A stretch of 64,000 bases of DNA, taken from contig LT984854.1 in NCBI GenBank assembly GCA_900258555.1, forward strand, positions 1,711,617 through 1,775,616, written 5' to 3'. Positions 48,009 to 58,400 of this stretch are shown one piece after another; position 1 is the stretch's first letter; the number at the start of each line of letters is the position of its first letter. Source of the stretch: an uncultured Desulfobacterium sp. GTDB taxonomy: Bacteria; Desulfobacterota; DSM-4660; Desulfatiglandales; Desulfatiglandaceae. The notes under the pieces were generated by a model. That model worked only from the letters and a program-made list of their open reading frames with translations. It was not told the origin of the DNA and did not search any database. The position numbers were made by a program, and so were the translations under genes.

Positions 48009-48086
48009 AAGGGTTCAAGGGGCCGAGGATTCAAGGGTTCAAGGGTATGAAATGTACACTTTGTTCACTTGGCCCCTTGAACCCTT
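48009..48086. repeat. 16-bp inverted repeat with internal short repeats
   Basis: AAGGGTTCAAGGGGCC (48009-48024) recurs inverted at 48071-48086. The spacer contains further copies of TTCAAGGG. It lies 25 bp past the plsB stop, so it may serve as a transcript-end structure. It resembles dispersed intergenic repeats of deltaproteobacterial genomes. Confidence 0.75.
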
Positions 48087-48271
48087 GACCCCTCACGTCA
48101 TAGACATCAGCAAAGCCTGAAATATCTATTGAGACTCTCCGTATTATGATTTAGTATTGCCGCTGTTATTCAGTTAAATCCAGGATTCATATTTCTGAAT
48201 ATGGGTTTACCCCCTTGTCTGATTTTCCGGGCCACAAGCCCCATAGAGGTCCTTTTGGACAGAAGATCGTA

Positions 48272-50332
48272 ATGACAGCTCCAGCAGATACTATATCCCA
48301 CAAAACTGATAAGAAAAACTTGCTGATCTATTTGGAAGAGCAGGTGAAAGAACGCACGGCAGCGCTGGAGGCCTCCAACAGACGACTGGCTGCTTCCGAA
48401 AAGGACCTCGAAGAAAGGCTGAAATTTGAAACTATACTGGCCGAAATTTCAGCGCATTTCGTCAATTTGCCTGCCGAACACATAGATAGAGAAATTACAA
48501 AAACACAGCGTCGCGTCAGCGAGTTACTCAACTTTGATCGCTCCTCCTTATGGCAGATCTCTGATAGAGATCCTGAAAAATTATTATTGACACACATCCA
48601 TCAGCCCCAAGGAAGCAGGCGGCCTCCCAGGGATATGGATGCCAGAGACTTCTTCCCGTGGTCAACCGGGAAGATCATGAAGGGAGAAATTATCATTGTT
48701 TCACGAATGGAGGACCTCCCGCCCGAAGCTAGACGGGACCGGGAGAGTTGGTCTTTGTACACCACCAAATCCAGTCTTGTTTTTCCTCTTTCTACCGGAG
48801 GTCATATTTTCGGTGCATTGAGCTTCGCAATGGTGAAAGAGGAAAGAACTTTTCAGCCATCTATCGTGAAGAGGCTCCGTCTGGTAGCGGAATTATTCGC
48901 AAGCGCCCTGGCAAGAAAAAACGCAGACTCCGCCCTTCGTGAGGCTGCCGAACGTTTGACCCTGGCGACAAATGCAGCAGGGGCGGCCCTGTGGGTTATC
49001 GAACTTGATACCCACAAGGTCTGGACTACAGAAAAAACCAGGGAGTTGTTTCAGTTGGACCAGGATAAAGAGCCAAGAGATGAAGATTTCATCAGGATGA
49101 TACACCCGGGAGATCGCAGGCTGTTTAATCAGGATTTACGGCGTGCGACCTTGTCCGGAAAAGAGCTTCAAAGCGAATCAAGGATATCGTTGGCTAATGA
49201 TGAAAGCCGCTGGATTCTCAGCCGGGGGCGAGGTTACTTTAAATCTAACGGAAAACCGGACCGCTTGATGGGAGTATCCGTTGACATCACTGAAAGGAAA
49301 AAAATGGAGCTGCTGCTCAAGGAACACATCCGGGAAATAGAACACCTCAAGGAGCGTCTTCATAAAGAGAACATATACCTGAAGGGGAGAATCAACCTTC
49401 TGGATGAACATTCTGAGATAATAGGGCAAAGCCACGCTATGAGGAAGGTCCTCGCCCAGGTAGAACAGGTGGCCGGGACAGACAGCACAGCCCTGATCCT
49501 CGGAGATACCGGTACAGGCAAGGAGCTGCTCGCCAGGGCAATTCATAGACTGAGCAATCGTAAGGAACGGCCTCTAGTATCCATTAACTGTGCATCTCTT
49601 CCTCCCACCCTTATAGAAAGTGAGCTGTTCGGCAGGGAGAAGGGAGCTTATACAGGTGCTTTGACCAAGATGGTTGGTCGTTTCGAGATTGCAAACGGCT
49701 CCACACTCTTTCTTGATGAGATCGGTGAAATCCCCCTTGATATACAGAGCAAGCTGCTAAGGGTCCTTGAGGAGGGCAAATTTGAGAGATTGGGATCAAC
49801 AAATACCTTGCATGTTGATGTCCGTATTATCGCCGCCACCAACCGATACATAGCCAAAGAGGTGCAGGAGGGCAGCTTCAGGAAAGATCTGTTCTATCGT
49901 CTGAATGTCTTTCCCATTGTAATCCCGCCCCTGCGTGATCGTCGCGAAGATATCCCTCTCATGGTCTGGAGCTTTGTCAGGGAGTTTCAGAAGAGGATGG
50001 GAAAGACGATCGAATACATTTCAAAGCAGGACATGGACGCCCTTCAATCCTATTCGTGGCCGGGAAACGTCAGGGAGCTTAGAAACGTAATTGAGCGCGC
50101 CATGATCTTGAGCAGGGACAAAACCCTGGCAGTTCATGTCCCCAGGTCTGATTCCCCGCAGGCTCCTGCTATCAGTAATCTTGAAGAAACAGAGCGGCAT
50201 CACATCATGGGCGTGCTGGATAGGTGTGGATGGCGCATCGGCGGAGAGGGCGGTGCTGCTGATGTCCTTGGTTTAAAGAGATCCACCTTATATTCAAAGA
50301 TGAATAAACTAGGGATCAACAGAAAATCATAG
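48272..50332 (+). CDS. Sigma54-dependent regulator with GAF and PAS sensors (FhlA-like)
   Basis: 686 aa from ATG 48272; the frame opens at TTG 48215, and neither has a strong ribosome site. In order: a coiled coil (EEQVKERTAALEASNRRLAASEKDLE), a GAF domain (about residues 60-225), a PAS domain (about 235-340), a sigma54-interacting AAA domain and an HTH_8 domain. The AAA core has Walker A LILGDTGTGKELLARAI, the sigma54 loop as GAYTGA rather than GAFTGA, Walker B STLFLDEIGEIPLD and RLNVFPIVIPPLRDR. The Fis-type helix-turn-helix ends the protein (ADVLGLKRSTLYSKMNKLGI). It stands 41 nt before the carbohydrate operon and may control it, but no -24/-12 promoter was seen in that gap. Confidence 0.9.
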   Translation: MTAPADTISHKTDKKNLLIYLEEQVKERTAALEASNRRLAASEKDLEERLKFETILAEISAHFVNLPAEHIDREITKTQRRVSELLNFDRSSLWQISDRDPEKLLLTHIHQPQGSRRPPRDMDARDFFPWSTGKIMKGEIIIVSRMEDLPPEARRDRESWSLYTTKSSLVFPLSTGGHIFGALSFAMVKEERTFQPSIVKRLRLVAELFASALARKNADSALREAAERLTLATNAAGAALWVIELDTHKVWTTEKTRELFQLDQDKEPRDEDFIRMIHPGDRRLFNQDLRRATLSGKELQSESRISLANDESRWILSRGRGYFKSNGKPDRLMGVSVDITERKKMELLLKEHIREIEHLKERLHKENIYLKGRINLLDEHSEIIGQSHAMRKVLAQVEQVAGTDSTALILGDTGTGKELLARAIHRLSNRKERPLVSINCASLPPTLIESELFGREKGAYTGALTKMVGRFEIANGSTLFLDEIGEIPLDIQSKLLRVLEEGKFERLGSTNTLHVDVRIIAATNRYIAKEVQEGSFRKDLFYRLNVFPIVIPPLRDRREDIPLMVWSFVREFQKRMGKTIEYISKQDMDALQSYSWPGNVRELRNVIERAMILSRDKTLAVHVPRSDSPQAPAISNLEETERHHIMGVLDRCGWRIGGEGGAADVLGLKRSTLYSKMNKLGINRKS

Positions 50333-50373
50333 TTTATTGAAATACTAACATATTAAACTTAAGGGAATACTTT

Positions 50374-53300
50374 ATGATAAATACCCTTTCTGACCCCACG
50401 GGGCAAATAAAACTTGCAAGTCCCTCCGGCCTTACTGTCCAGGTGAATGGCAATGGCTCGATCAGGCGAATGGATCACGGCGATATTATCCTCAATCTCT
50501 TTCCTGGAAATGAGACTGAGGGCGGGCCTGCCAATATCTATTTGCGTCGGCATGACAAAACGGTCGAGGTGGTTCCTCTGCTGTGTCAATTCGACCAAAC
50601 CATTATTCAATGCGATGTGAATAGTTTCGCGGTCGGCGGTTATTGGCAAGGAATTCGATTTGAGGTATTACTGACTCTTGCTCAATCCATACCAGCCTGG
50701 TTCTGGCATGTAAAACTCGAAAACGGCGGTAGCACAGCGCAAGACCTTGACCTTATTTATACACAGGACCTGGCCCTGGCCCATTACTGGGCGGTGCGTT
50801 TAAATGAGTATTACGTCAGTCAATATGTGGACCATACACCTCTGTTTCACCGCGAAAAGGGCTGGCTCCTGGCCTCCAGGCAAAACCAGTCAATGGGGGG
50901 GCGCAATCCCTGGTGTGTAATCGGCTCATTGGGGAAAGCTACAAGCTTCGCCACTGATGCGCTACAAGTTCATGGCCTTTCGACGCGTGCCGCTGAGCCT
51001 GCTATAGGCCTCATCCAAGGCCTGCCCTGCGAGCGGCGACAGCACGAGCATTCCATGGCCTCCATCCAGGATGCACCACTTCGGCTGGAACCGGGAGAGT
51101 GCGCTTACCGGGGTTTTTTCGGGTGGTTCGAGGCAGATCATCCTCAGGCAACATCTGATGCGGATATTGCCTTTGCCGATCGGGCCATCTCCCTGCCGGA
51201 GGCATGTATAGTGGAGAAAATTAATTCAAGTAAAGGGATAAAAACCTCCGTAAGCCTGTTCAGCTCTGCCCCGCTTCTGGCTTGTCCGGATCTGTCCGAG
51301 ACTGAAATAGCCGATCTTTTTGGCGCAGATCTTCGCGAGGTGGAACAGGAAGACGGATGCAAGCTTTCCTTTTTTATCGGCGAACGCGGTCATGTGGTGC
51401 TCAAGGCCAAGGAGCTTAAGGTCCTGCGTCCACATGGACATATTCTCAGAACCGGAAGCGGACTGACTCCCGATGAGGAGGCCCTGACCTCGACGGTCTG
51501 GATGGCAGGCGTATTCCACTCCATGGTTACCCAGGGCCATGTCAGCATTAACCGATTTCTGTCCACTACCCACAGTTATCTGGGGCTGTTCAGATCCCAC
51601 GGCCAGAGGCTGTTTATTGAGATTGACGGCGGCTGGCAATTGCTCGATGTGCCATCAGCCTTTGAAATGACGCCTGAGTCCTGCCGATGGTTTTACCGGT
51701 ATGCAGGGGGATTGATCCGGGTTGAGAGCAGGGCATTAACAGATCGCCATATCCTGCGACTATCAGTTGATATATTGTCAGGCCCCCCCTTAAGGTTTCT
51801 TATATCCAACCACGTGGCAATCAATGGCGATGACGGCTCGGAGGCCATACCGGTGCAATATGAAAAAGACGGACCGGCGGTATTTGTCCGGCCGATACCA
51901 AATTGCGACGTTGGCTGGCGTTTCCCTGAAGGAGGCTTCAGGATTGAGCCCTTGCCGGGAACCATGGTCGAGCGTATTGGCGGGGATGAAGTACTCTTTA
52001 GCGACGGCCGTTCGCGTAATCAGCCGTTCCTTTGCCTGATCACAGAACCTACCAGGACCATTGGACTCAGCATCACTGGTTGTTTGATTCCCGCCACTCA
52101 GGCACAGGGAAAATCCGCGGATCAATATTGGAGTGAAGTCACAGCAAATCTCTGCATATTTCCCCCCAGCGCAAGTCCCCGGGCACTGGGCGCAGTGCGG
52201 CTTGCGGAGATCCTGCCATGGTTCGCCCACAATGCACTCATACATTATCTGAGTCCCCGGGGACTTGAGCAATATTCCGGCGGCGGCTGGGGCACACGAG
52301 ATGTCACCCAGGGTCCTGTTGAAATGCTGCTTGCCATGGGCCTTTTTGAGCCTGTGCGCGATCTTTTGATTCGCGTTTTCAAGACCCAGAACCCCGACGG
52401 CGACTGGCCTCAATGGTTTATGTTCCTTGAACGGGAACGCAACATTCGCCCTGGAGATTCTCACGGAGACATTGTGTTCTGGCCGCCCCTTGCCCTGGCC
52501 CAATATCTTCTGGCCTCGGAAGACGCATCTATACTTGATGAGTTAGTGCCGTTCTTTCATGCCGAAGGCGATGAAAAAGCAGAGCGAGAAACGATCCTTG
52601 TGCACCTTGACCGCGCCATGTCTGTCATAAAGAACCGAAAAATCTCCGGGACTGACCTTGCTGCATACGGTCATGGCGACTGGAACGACTCTCTGCAACC
52701 GGCAGACCCGGCCATGCGCGAACGATTGTGCAGCGCCTGGACCGTAACACTGCATTACCAGACCCTGATGACCCTCAGCCGCGCCTTTGCCGAATTGGGT
52801 CTCAAGGGGCCCGCAGTGGACATGCAATCGGGAGCGGAAAAAGTCAGTGATGATTTCAAGCGTTTTCTTATCGTTGACAATGTTCTGGCAGGTTTCGGCT
52901 ATTTTAATGATAATGGCAGCGTTGACTATATGCTACATCCCAAGGATTCAGCTACAGGCCTCCGTTACAGCATATTGGCGATGATCCATTCCATGATCAA
53001 CGGTCTTTTTACACCGGAGCAGGCGGCCAGTCATCTTGATCTGATCAAAGCCCACCTATCGGGACCTGACGGCGCCCGTTTGTTCGACCGGCCCATGGCC
53101 TATCACGGGGGTCCTCAGAAATACTTCCAGCGTGCGGAGAGCAGCACATTCTTCGGCAGGGAGATCGGCCTGATGTATACACATGCGCATCTGCGCTATG
53201 CAGAGGCCCTGTGGCGCTATGGGGATGCAAAGGGCTTTTTGGCTGCACTCTGTAAGGCCAACCCCATCGGCATCCGCGGCATGGTCCCCTCTGCAACAAT

Positions 53301-53754
53301 GCGTCAGTCCAACTGTTATTACTCAAGTTCGGACGCTGCGTTCCGTGACCGTTACGAGGCCTATGAACAATATGATCGGGCAATTCGCGGCGAGGTCCCA
53401 TTGGATGGCGGATGGAGAATATATTCAAGCGGTGCGGGGATCTTCCTGGGCCTGATCATGAGATGTTTCCTCGGGTTGCATCAGGGACAATCAAAATTAA
53501 CAATTGACCCGGTAATGCCGGAGGATTTGGATGGACTTAGGGCGAAGTTGAATCTGTCAGGCCGGACATTCGAGGTCACTTACCGCATCGAGGGCCACGG
53601 CTGTGGTCCTACGACCATAACCCTGAATGGATTCAACCTGCCATTCACCAGGGGTGATAATCCATATCGCCAAGGCTCTGCACAGGTGCCCATGGCTACG
53701 GTCCGAGAATGCCTTGTTGATAATTTGAATCTATTGACCATATGGATCGGCTGA
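50374..53754 (+). CDS. GH94-like glycoside phosphorylase (beta-oligoglucan phosphorylase type)
   Basis: 1126 aa, no signal peptide, so cytoplasmic. A large N-terminal beta region precedes an (alpha/alpha)6 catalytic part. The general acid lies in GHGDWNDSLQP (D769), the GH94 hallmark. GGGWGTRDVTQGPVEMLL and FQRAESSTFFGREIGLMYTHAHLRYAEAL are other conserved blocks. Size and blocks resemble the long GH94 branch that includes 1,2-beta-oligoglucan phosphorylase, rather than the roughly 800-aa cellobiose phosphorylases. The expected reaction is reversible phosphorolysis of a beta-glucan to a sugar 1-phosphate; the linkage is a guess. AAGGGAA precedes the ATG. First gene of a tight three-gene set. 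Confidence 0.85.
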   Translation: MINTLSDPTGQIKLASPSGLTVQVNGNGSIRRMDHGDIILNLFPGNETEGGPANIYLRRHDKTVEVVPLLCQFDQTIIQCDVNSFAVGGYWQGIRFEVLLTLAQSIPAWFWHVKLENGGSTAQDLDLIYTQDLALAHYWAVRLNEYYVSQYVDHTPLFHREKGWLLASRQNQSMGGRNPWCVIGSLGKATSFATDALQVHGLSTRAAEPAIGLIQGLPCERRQHEHSMASIQDAPLRLEPGECAYRGFFGWFEADHPQATSDADIAFADRAISLPEACIVEKINSSKGIKTSVSLFSSAPLLACPDLSETEIADLFGADLREVEQEDGCKLSFFIGERGHVVLKAKELKVLRPHGHILRTGSGLTPDEEALTSTVWMAGVFHSMVTQGHVSINRFLSTTHSYLGLFRSHGQRLFIEIDGGWQLLDVPSAFEMTPESCRWFYRYAGGLIRVESRALTDRHILRLSVDILSGPPLRFLISNHVAINGDDGSEAIPVQYEKDGPAVFVRPIPNCDVGWRFPEGGFRIEPLPGTMVERIGGDEVLFSDGRSRNQPFLCLITEPTRTIGLSITGCLIPATQAQGKSADQYWSEVTANLCIFPPSASPRALGAVRLAEILPWFAHNALIHYLSPRGLEQYSGGGWGTRDVTQGPVEMLLAMGLFEPVRDLLIRVFKTQNPDGDWPQWFMFLERERNIRPGDSHGDIVFWPPLALAQYLLASEDASILDELVPFFHAEGDEKAERETILVHLDRAMSVIKNRKISGTDLAAYGHGDWNDSLQPADPAMRERLCSAWTVTLHYQTLMTLSRAFAELGLKGPAVDMQSGAEKVSDDFKRFLIVDNVLAGFGYFNDNGSVDYMLHPKDSATGLRYSILAMIHSMINGLFTPEQAASHLDLIKAHLSGPDGARLFDRPMAYHGGPQKYFQRAESSTFFGREIGLMYTHAHLRYAEALWRYGDAKGFLAALCKANPIGIRGMVPSATMRQSNCYYSSSDAAFRDRYEAYEQYDRAIRGEVPLDGGWRIYSSGAGIFLGLIMRCFLGLHQGQSKLTIDPVMPEDLDGLRAKLNLSGRTFEVTYRIEGHGCGPTTITLNGFNLPFTRGDNPYRQGSAQVPMATVRECLVDNLNLLTIWIG

Positions 53755-53769
53755 AAATGAATAAACCAA

Positions 53770-55449
53770 ATGCCGACCTTGGGGCGATTTATCCGGGCAA
53801 TTAAAAGGTTTGCCAATTCAGAGTTTGGAGGTAAGGCCAAATGGATGTTTGCAGGCCTTATTACACTGCTGTTCGCTATTAACGGCCTTAATGTTGTCAA
53901 CAATTACGTTGGCCGCGATTTCATGACGGCAATTGCCCAACGTAACAAGGCTGAATTTATCCGGCAGGCCCTTTTTTATATCGGCGTATTCGGGGTCTCC
54001 ACCCTGGTCTCTGTCATCTACCGATTCACAGAGGAACGCCTGGGCCTTCTCTGGCGGGAATTTATCACCAGACGGTCCATAATGATGTATCTCGATCAGG
54101 GCACTTTTTACCGACTGGAGTCAAAAGGGGGATTGGCAAATCCGGATCAGAGAATTGCAGAAGATGTAAAAACATTTACAGTGACCACCATGTCTTTTGT
54201 CCTCATGCTGCTCAATAGCACGTTTACAATGCTCGCCTTTTCCGGTGTGCTGTGGTCCATCAGCCCCGTGCTCTTCGGAGTTGCAGTAGGATATGCAGCA
54301 TTGGGTTCATATCTTACGATCGTTCTTGGAAAGCCTCTGATCCGATTAAATTATGATCAGCTCGACAAGGAAGCGGATTTTCGTTCAGCTCTGATTCACG
54401 TTAGAGAAAATGCCGAATCCGTGGTTTTAGCGCGTCGTGAAGGGCGATTGAAAGCAAGGCTGCTGAGCAGACTCGGCGAATTGCTCTCCAATATGCGTAG
54501 AATAACGTCCATCAACCGCAATTTGGGGTTTTTCACCACAGGCTACAACTGGATGATTCAGATCATCCCTGCTCTGATAGTGGCCCCGGCCTTTATCAGA
54601 GGAGAGATCGAATTCGGAGTAATAACTCAGTCGGCATCGGCCTTTATGCTCCTTGTAGGCGCATTTTCACTGATCATTACACAGTTTCAGTCCATCTCAA
54701 ACTTCACCGCCGTGGTTCTCAGGCTTGATTCCCTGATCGAGGCTGTAGAAAAAGGCCCATCATTGGCAGACAACGGCATCGAGATCATCAATGAAGAAGG
54801 CCGCGTGGCATTTGATCATCTGACATTGGTCTCGCCTCAGGACGGCGAGATACTGATTAAGGACCTGACACTATCCATCCCCAAGGGGACACGAGTCCTT
54901 ATCTCGGGGTCAAATGATGCAGGAAAAGTGGCCCTGTTCAAGGCGACAGCAGGTCTTGCCGTAAGCGGCCAGGGCCGAATCATCCGGCCGACCGGGGATG
55001 CTTTGCACTTTATGGCCGAGCGTCCTTACCTGCCCCCAGGGACACTGAGGGAGGTGCTTGTACGAACAGCTCTTGATGAAAAAATTTCAAACGACAGCCT
55101 CACAGATCTGCTCAAGGAGTTGAATCTCGAAGCGATACAGGCCAGGGCAAACGGGATGGATACGGACCAGGACTGGGAAACCATACTCTCGCTGGGTGAG
55201 CAGCAACTCCTTGCCTTTATTCATCTCTTTATGGATTCGCCCGGTTTCATATTCCTGGACCGCCCTGCCACTGCCTTGCGTCCAGAGCAGGTGCGAAAAA
55301 TTCTCAATCTCCTTTCAAAGCATTCCATCACTTACCTCGCAATCGGTAAAGCAGATCATGAGATTGAACTCTATGACGCAGTTCTGGAAATCAACGAACA
55401 GGGCCAATGGGCCTGGAGGCAAATTAAGGACGAAAGGAAAATCCCATGA
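53770..55449 (+). CDS. SbmA/BacA-type ABC transporter, permease fused to a degenerate ATPase
   Basis: 559 aa. The N-terminal half is an ABC_membrane_2 (SbmA/BacA/YddA) domain with about six membrane segments and the family feature YYVGRDFMTAI-like (NNYVGRDFMTAIAQRN). The C-terminal half is an ABC nucleotide-binding domain with key changes. The P-loop is GSNDAGKVAL: K386 is kept, but the Thr/Ser after it is V387. The Walker B Asp497 is followed by Arg498 (FLDRPATAL) instead of Glu. The H-loop reads AIGKADHE, with Lys527 in place of the expected His. The signature LSLGEQQLLAF is kept. ATP may bind, but hydrolysis looks impaired. It starts 15 nt after the phosphorylase and overlaps the next gene by ATGA. 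Confidence 0.88.
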   Translation: MPTLGRFIRAIKRFANSEFGGKAKWMFAGLITLLFAINGLNVVNNYVGRDFMTAIAQRNKAEFIRQALFYIGVFGVSTLVSVIYRFTEERLGLLWREFITRRSIMMYLDQGTFYRLESKGGLANPDQRIAEDVKTFTVTTMSFVLMLLNSTFTMLAFSGVLWSISPVLFGVAVGYAALGSYLTIVLGKPLIRLNYDQLDKEADFRSALIHVRENAESVVLARREGRLKARLLSRLGELLSNMRRITSINRNLGFFTTGYNWMIQIIPALIVAPAFIRGEIEFGVITQSASAFMLLVGAFSLIITQFQSISNFTAVVLRLDSLIEAVEKGPSLADNGIEIINEEGRVAFDHLTLVSPQDGEILIKDLTLSIPKGTRVLISGSNDAGKVALFKATAGLAVSGQGRIIRPTGDALHFMAERPYLPPGTLREVLVRTALDEKISNDSLTDLLKELNLEAIQARANGMDTDQDWETILSLGEQQLLAFIHLFMDSPGFIFLDRPATALRPEQVRKILNLLSKHSITYLAIGKADHEIELYDAVLEINEQGQWAWRQIKDERKIP

Positions 55450-58400
55450 GAAGTGAACTCCTGGATGACTTCCAAGATTTATCCGGTTGGCAGGCAATCG
55501 CATCGGGACTTGCGCAACTTAACATCACACAGGAAGAATGGGCCAATGTTAAGGCCATGAGGCTGGATTTTGATTTTAAGGGCGGCGGCGGTTTTGTGGT
55601 CGCACGCAAACAATTTTCCATGACCCTTCCGGAAAGCTACACCTTTTCTTTCGGGATCAGGGGGGCGGCCCCCGGCAATATCTTCGAGTTCAAGCTGATG
55701 GACGCCGGAGACAAGAACGTCTGGCGTTACAGGGTGGAGGCCCTGGAATTTCCACAGGACCGGCAGACATTGAAAATCAAGAGCACACAGATCTCCTTTG
55801 CATGGGGCCCCTTGGGCGGAGGACCGGCAAGGGAGGTGGTCGCCATCGAATTTGTAATTGCCGCAGGCCCAGGGGGAAAAGGTACTGTCTGGTTCGACAA
55901 CCTGCAATTTGAAGATCAGACCTATCGCCTCACGCCAATGGTTCAGGCCTCCTCGGCCATTGCCGGCCACGAGGCGCATCACGTTATAGATCCGACCACA
56001 CCCGCCAGTTGGCGCTCTGAATCTGACGGCCCACAGCAATTGTTAATGGACTTTCAGACCCGGCGCGAATACGGGGGACTTGTGGTCCATTGGGAAAGGG
56101 GAATGAGGCCGCTGGAATTGGAAATCCAGGTCTCAGCCGATGGCGTGGAATGGAATACGGTCTGCCTTACAAAACATGGCGTGGGAGAGAAAACCTATGT
56201 TTATCTCCCAAACGCTGTCTCACGTCTTATCCGGCTCAATCTGCGCGGCTCCATGGAGGGCCGGGGGGTCGGCATAGCCGGGATCGAGATCAAACCCTTT
56301 GATTTTTCCCGTTCAATCAACGCCTTCTTTGAAGGCATAGCAAAGGAATCGGCAAATGGGTTTTACCCCAAGTATCTCTATGGGGAACAGACCTACTGGA
56401 CCCCTGTGGGCACAGGAGAGGATGTCACCCAAGCACTTTTCAACGAAGAAGGCATGGTGGAGGTGGACAAGGGCGCATTTTCCATTGAGCCTTTTATCTA
56501 TGTAGATGATCGTCTGGTCACCTGGGCGGATGTTATGCTCAGCCAGGAGCTGAAGGACGGATACCTGCCGATTCCTTCCTCTTTTTGGCAGGCAGATGAT
56601 CTGAAGTTGACAATCACGGCCTTTGCTGTTGGTAACTCAGGAGAGTCAACACTATTTATCCGCTACAGGCTGGAAAATACCTCGGCCCGATCAAGGTCTA
56701 TAAAGTTTTTTGCCGCCCTTCGACCATTTCAGGTAACACCCACCTGGCAGAACTGGAATGATTTTGGCGGCGTGAGCAGGATAACGAATTTAGAACAACG
56801 GACTGAAGGCGTCTGGGTCAATGGGACCAGACAGGTTATTCCACTGACAGCGCCCGGCCGATTCGGCGCAGCAAGCTTTGTCCAGGGTCCGATCACTGAG
56901 TTTCTGAAATCAGGTGACCTGCCCGGGCAAACGCATGTGAGCGATGACTTTGGCTATGCATCCGGCGCAATCTGCTATGATCTCAATCTTGAGTCCGGCT
57001 CAGAGAAAGAGATCTACATTGCAATCCCCTTCGGTCACAGGGACACTGCCGACGCGCAGATTGATCTTCATTCAAAATGGTCAGCACAGGAAGAGTTTGC
57101 TGTTGCAGTTCGAAAATGGGAAGAAAAACTGAACGCCGCTGATATTCGTCTCCCGGTTCCAGCACAGGAGGTGATTAACTGCCTTAAGACAGCAGCAGCA
57201 CACATCCTGATTAATCGCGATGGTCCTGCCTTACACCCAGGGCCACGACGCTACAACCGCTCCTGGATCCGCGACGGTGTCATGATGGGGGCAACGCTGC
57301 TGCGAATGGGATGTAATACGGAATTGCGTGATTTCATCCGCTGGTATGCTGGATTTCAAACAGAGGACGGAAACCTGCCGGACTGCGCGGATCGCGATGG
57401 ATGTGAATGGCTGCCTGAATATGACTGCTGGGGCCAGTTTATCTTTGGTGTTATGGAATGCTACAGGTTTACAAAAGACAAGTCATTCTTGGTCGAGATG
57501 TGGCCCGCGGTGTTGAAATCAATTTCCTTCATGGAAACTTTACGCGGTCAAAGGCTGACAGAGGCCTATCAGACACCTGAGAAGATAGCCTATTATGGCC
57601 TGTTACCCGAATCCATGAGCCACGAAGGCTACATGGCCCATCCGGTCCATGCCTATTGGGATGATTTCTGGGCCTTGCGGGGGATACAGGATGCCCGGAT
57701 CATGGCCGAGATCCTTGGATATTCAGATGAATACCAGCGTCTTTCCGGCCTGGCGGAATCATTTTATGAAAATCTTTATGGCTCGATTAAAAAAACCATC
57801 CATGATCACAACCTGGATTTTGTGCCGGGCTCCGTAGAGTTTGCGGACTTTGATCCCGCCGCCACATCTGTAGCTATTTCGCTTCTGGATCAACTTCATA
57901 ATTTTCCCCAACCTGCAACCGATCAGACCTTTGACAAATACATGGTAGGATTTCGCAAGCGCGCCAGAGGAGAAATTGATTGGAACAATTACAGCGCATA
58001 TGAGATTCGCATAATCCCCGCGCTGATTCGTCTCGGAAGACGCCAGGAGGCACACGAGCTGCTGGATTTCTTTTTGGCCGACCGCCGCATCCCACCCTGG
58101 AACCAGTGGCCGGAGATCTCATGGCACGACCCTAAAGGCCCCAGTTTCATAGGCGACATGCCACACAGTTGGATCAGTGGGGAATATATCCTCGCAGTTC
58201 GGAGCATGTTTGTCTACGAGCGGGATGAAGACCAATCCCTTGTAATTTGCGCGGGCATACGAGAAGACTGGCTCAGTAACCCCGATGGAGTCACAGTCAA
58301 GGGGCTTCCGACATACTACGGAAAGCTTAATTATACCCTGGCCCAAGAGGCGTCCGACCGCCTGCGCCTTGTAATCAATGGCGCTCTCACCCTGCCACCC

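Noticed and set aside
50333..50373. Sigma54 (-24/-12) promoter between the regulator and the GH94-like gene
   Set aside because: The 41-bp gap has no GG and GC elements at 10-bp spacing.
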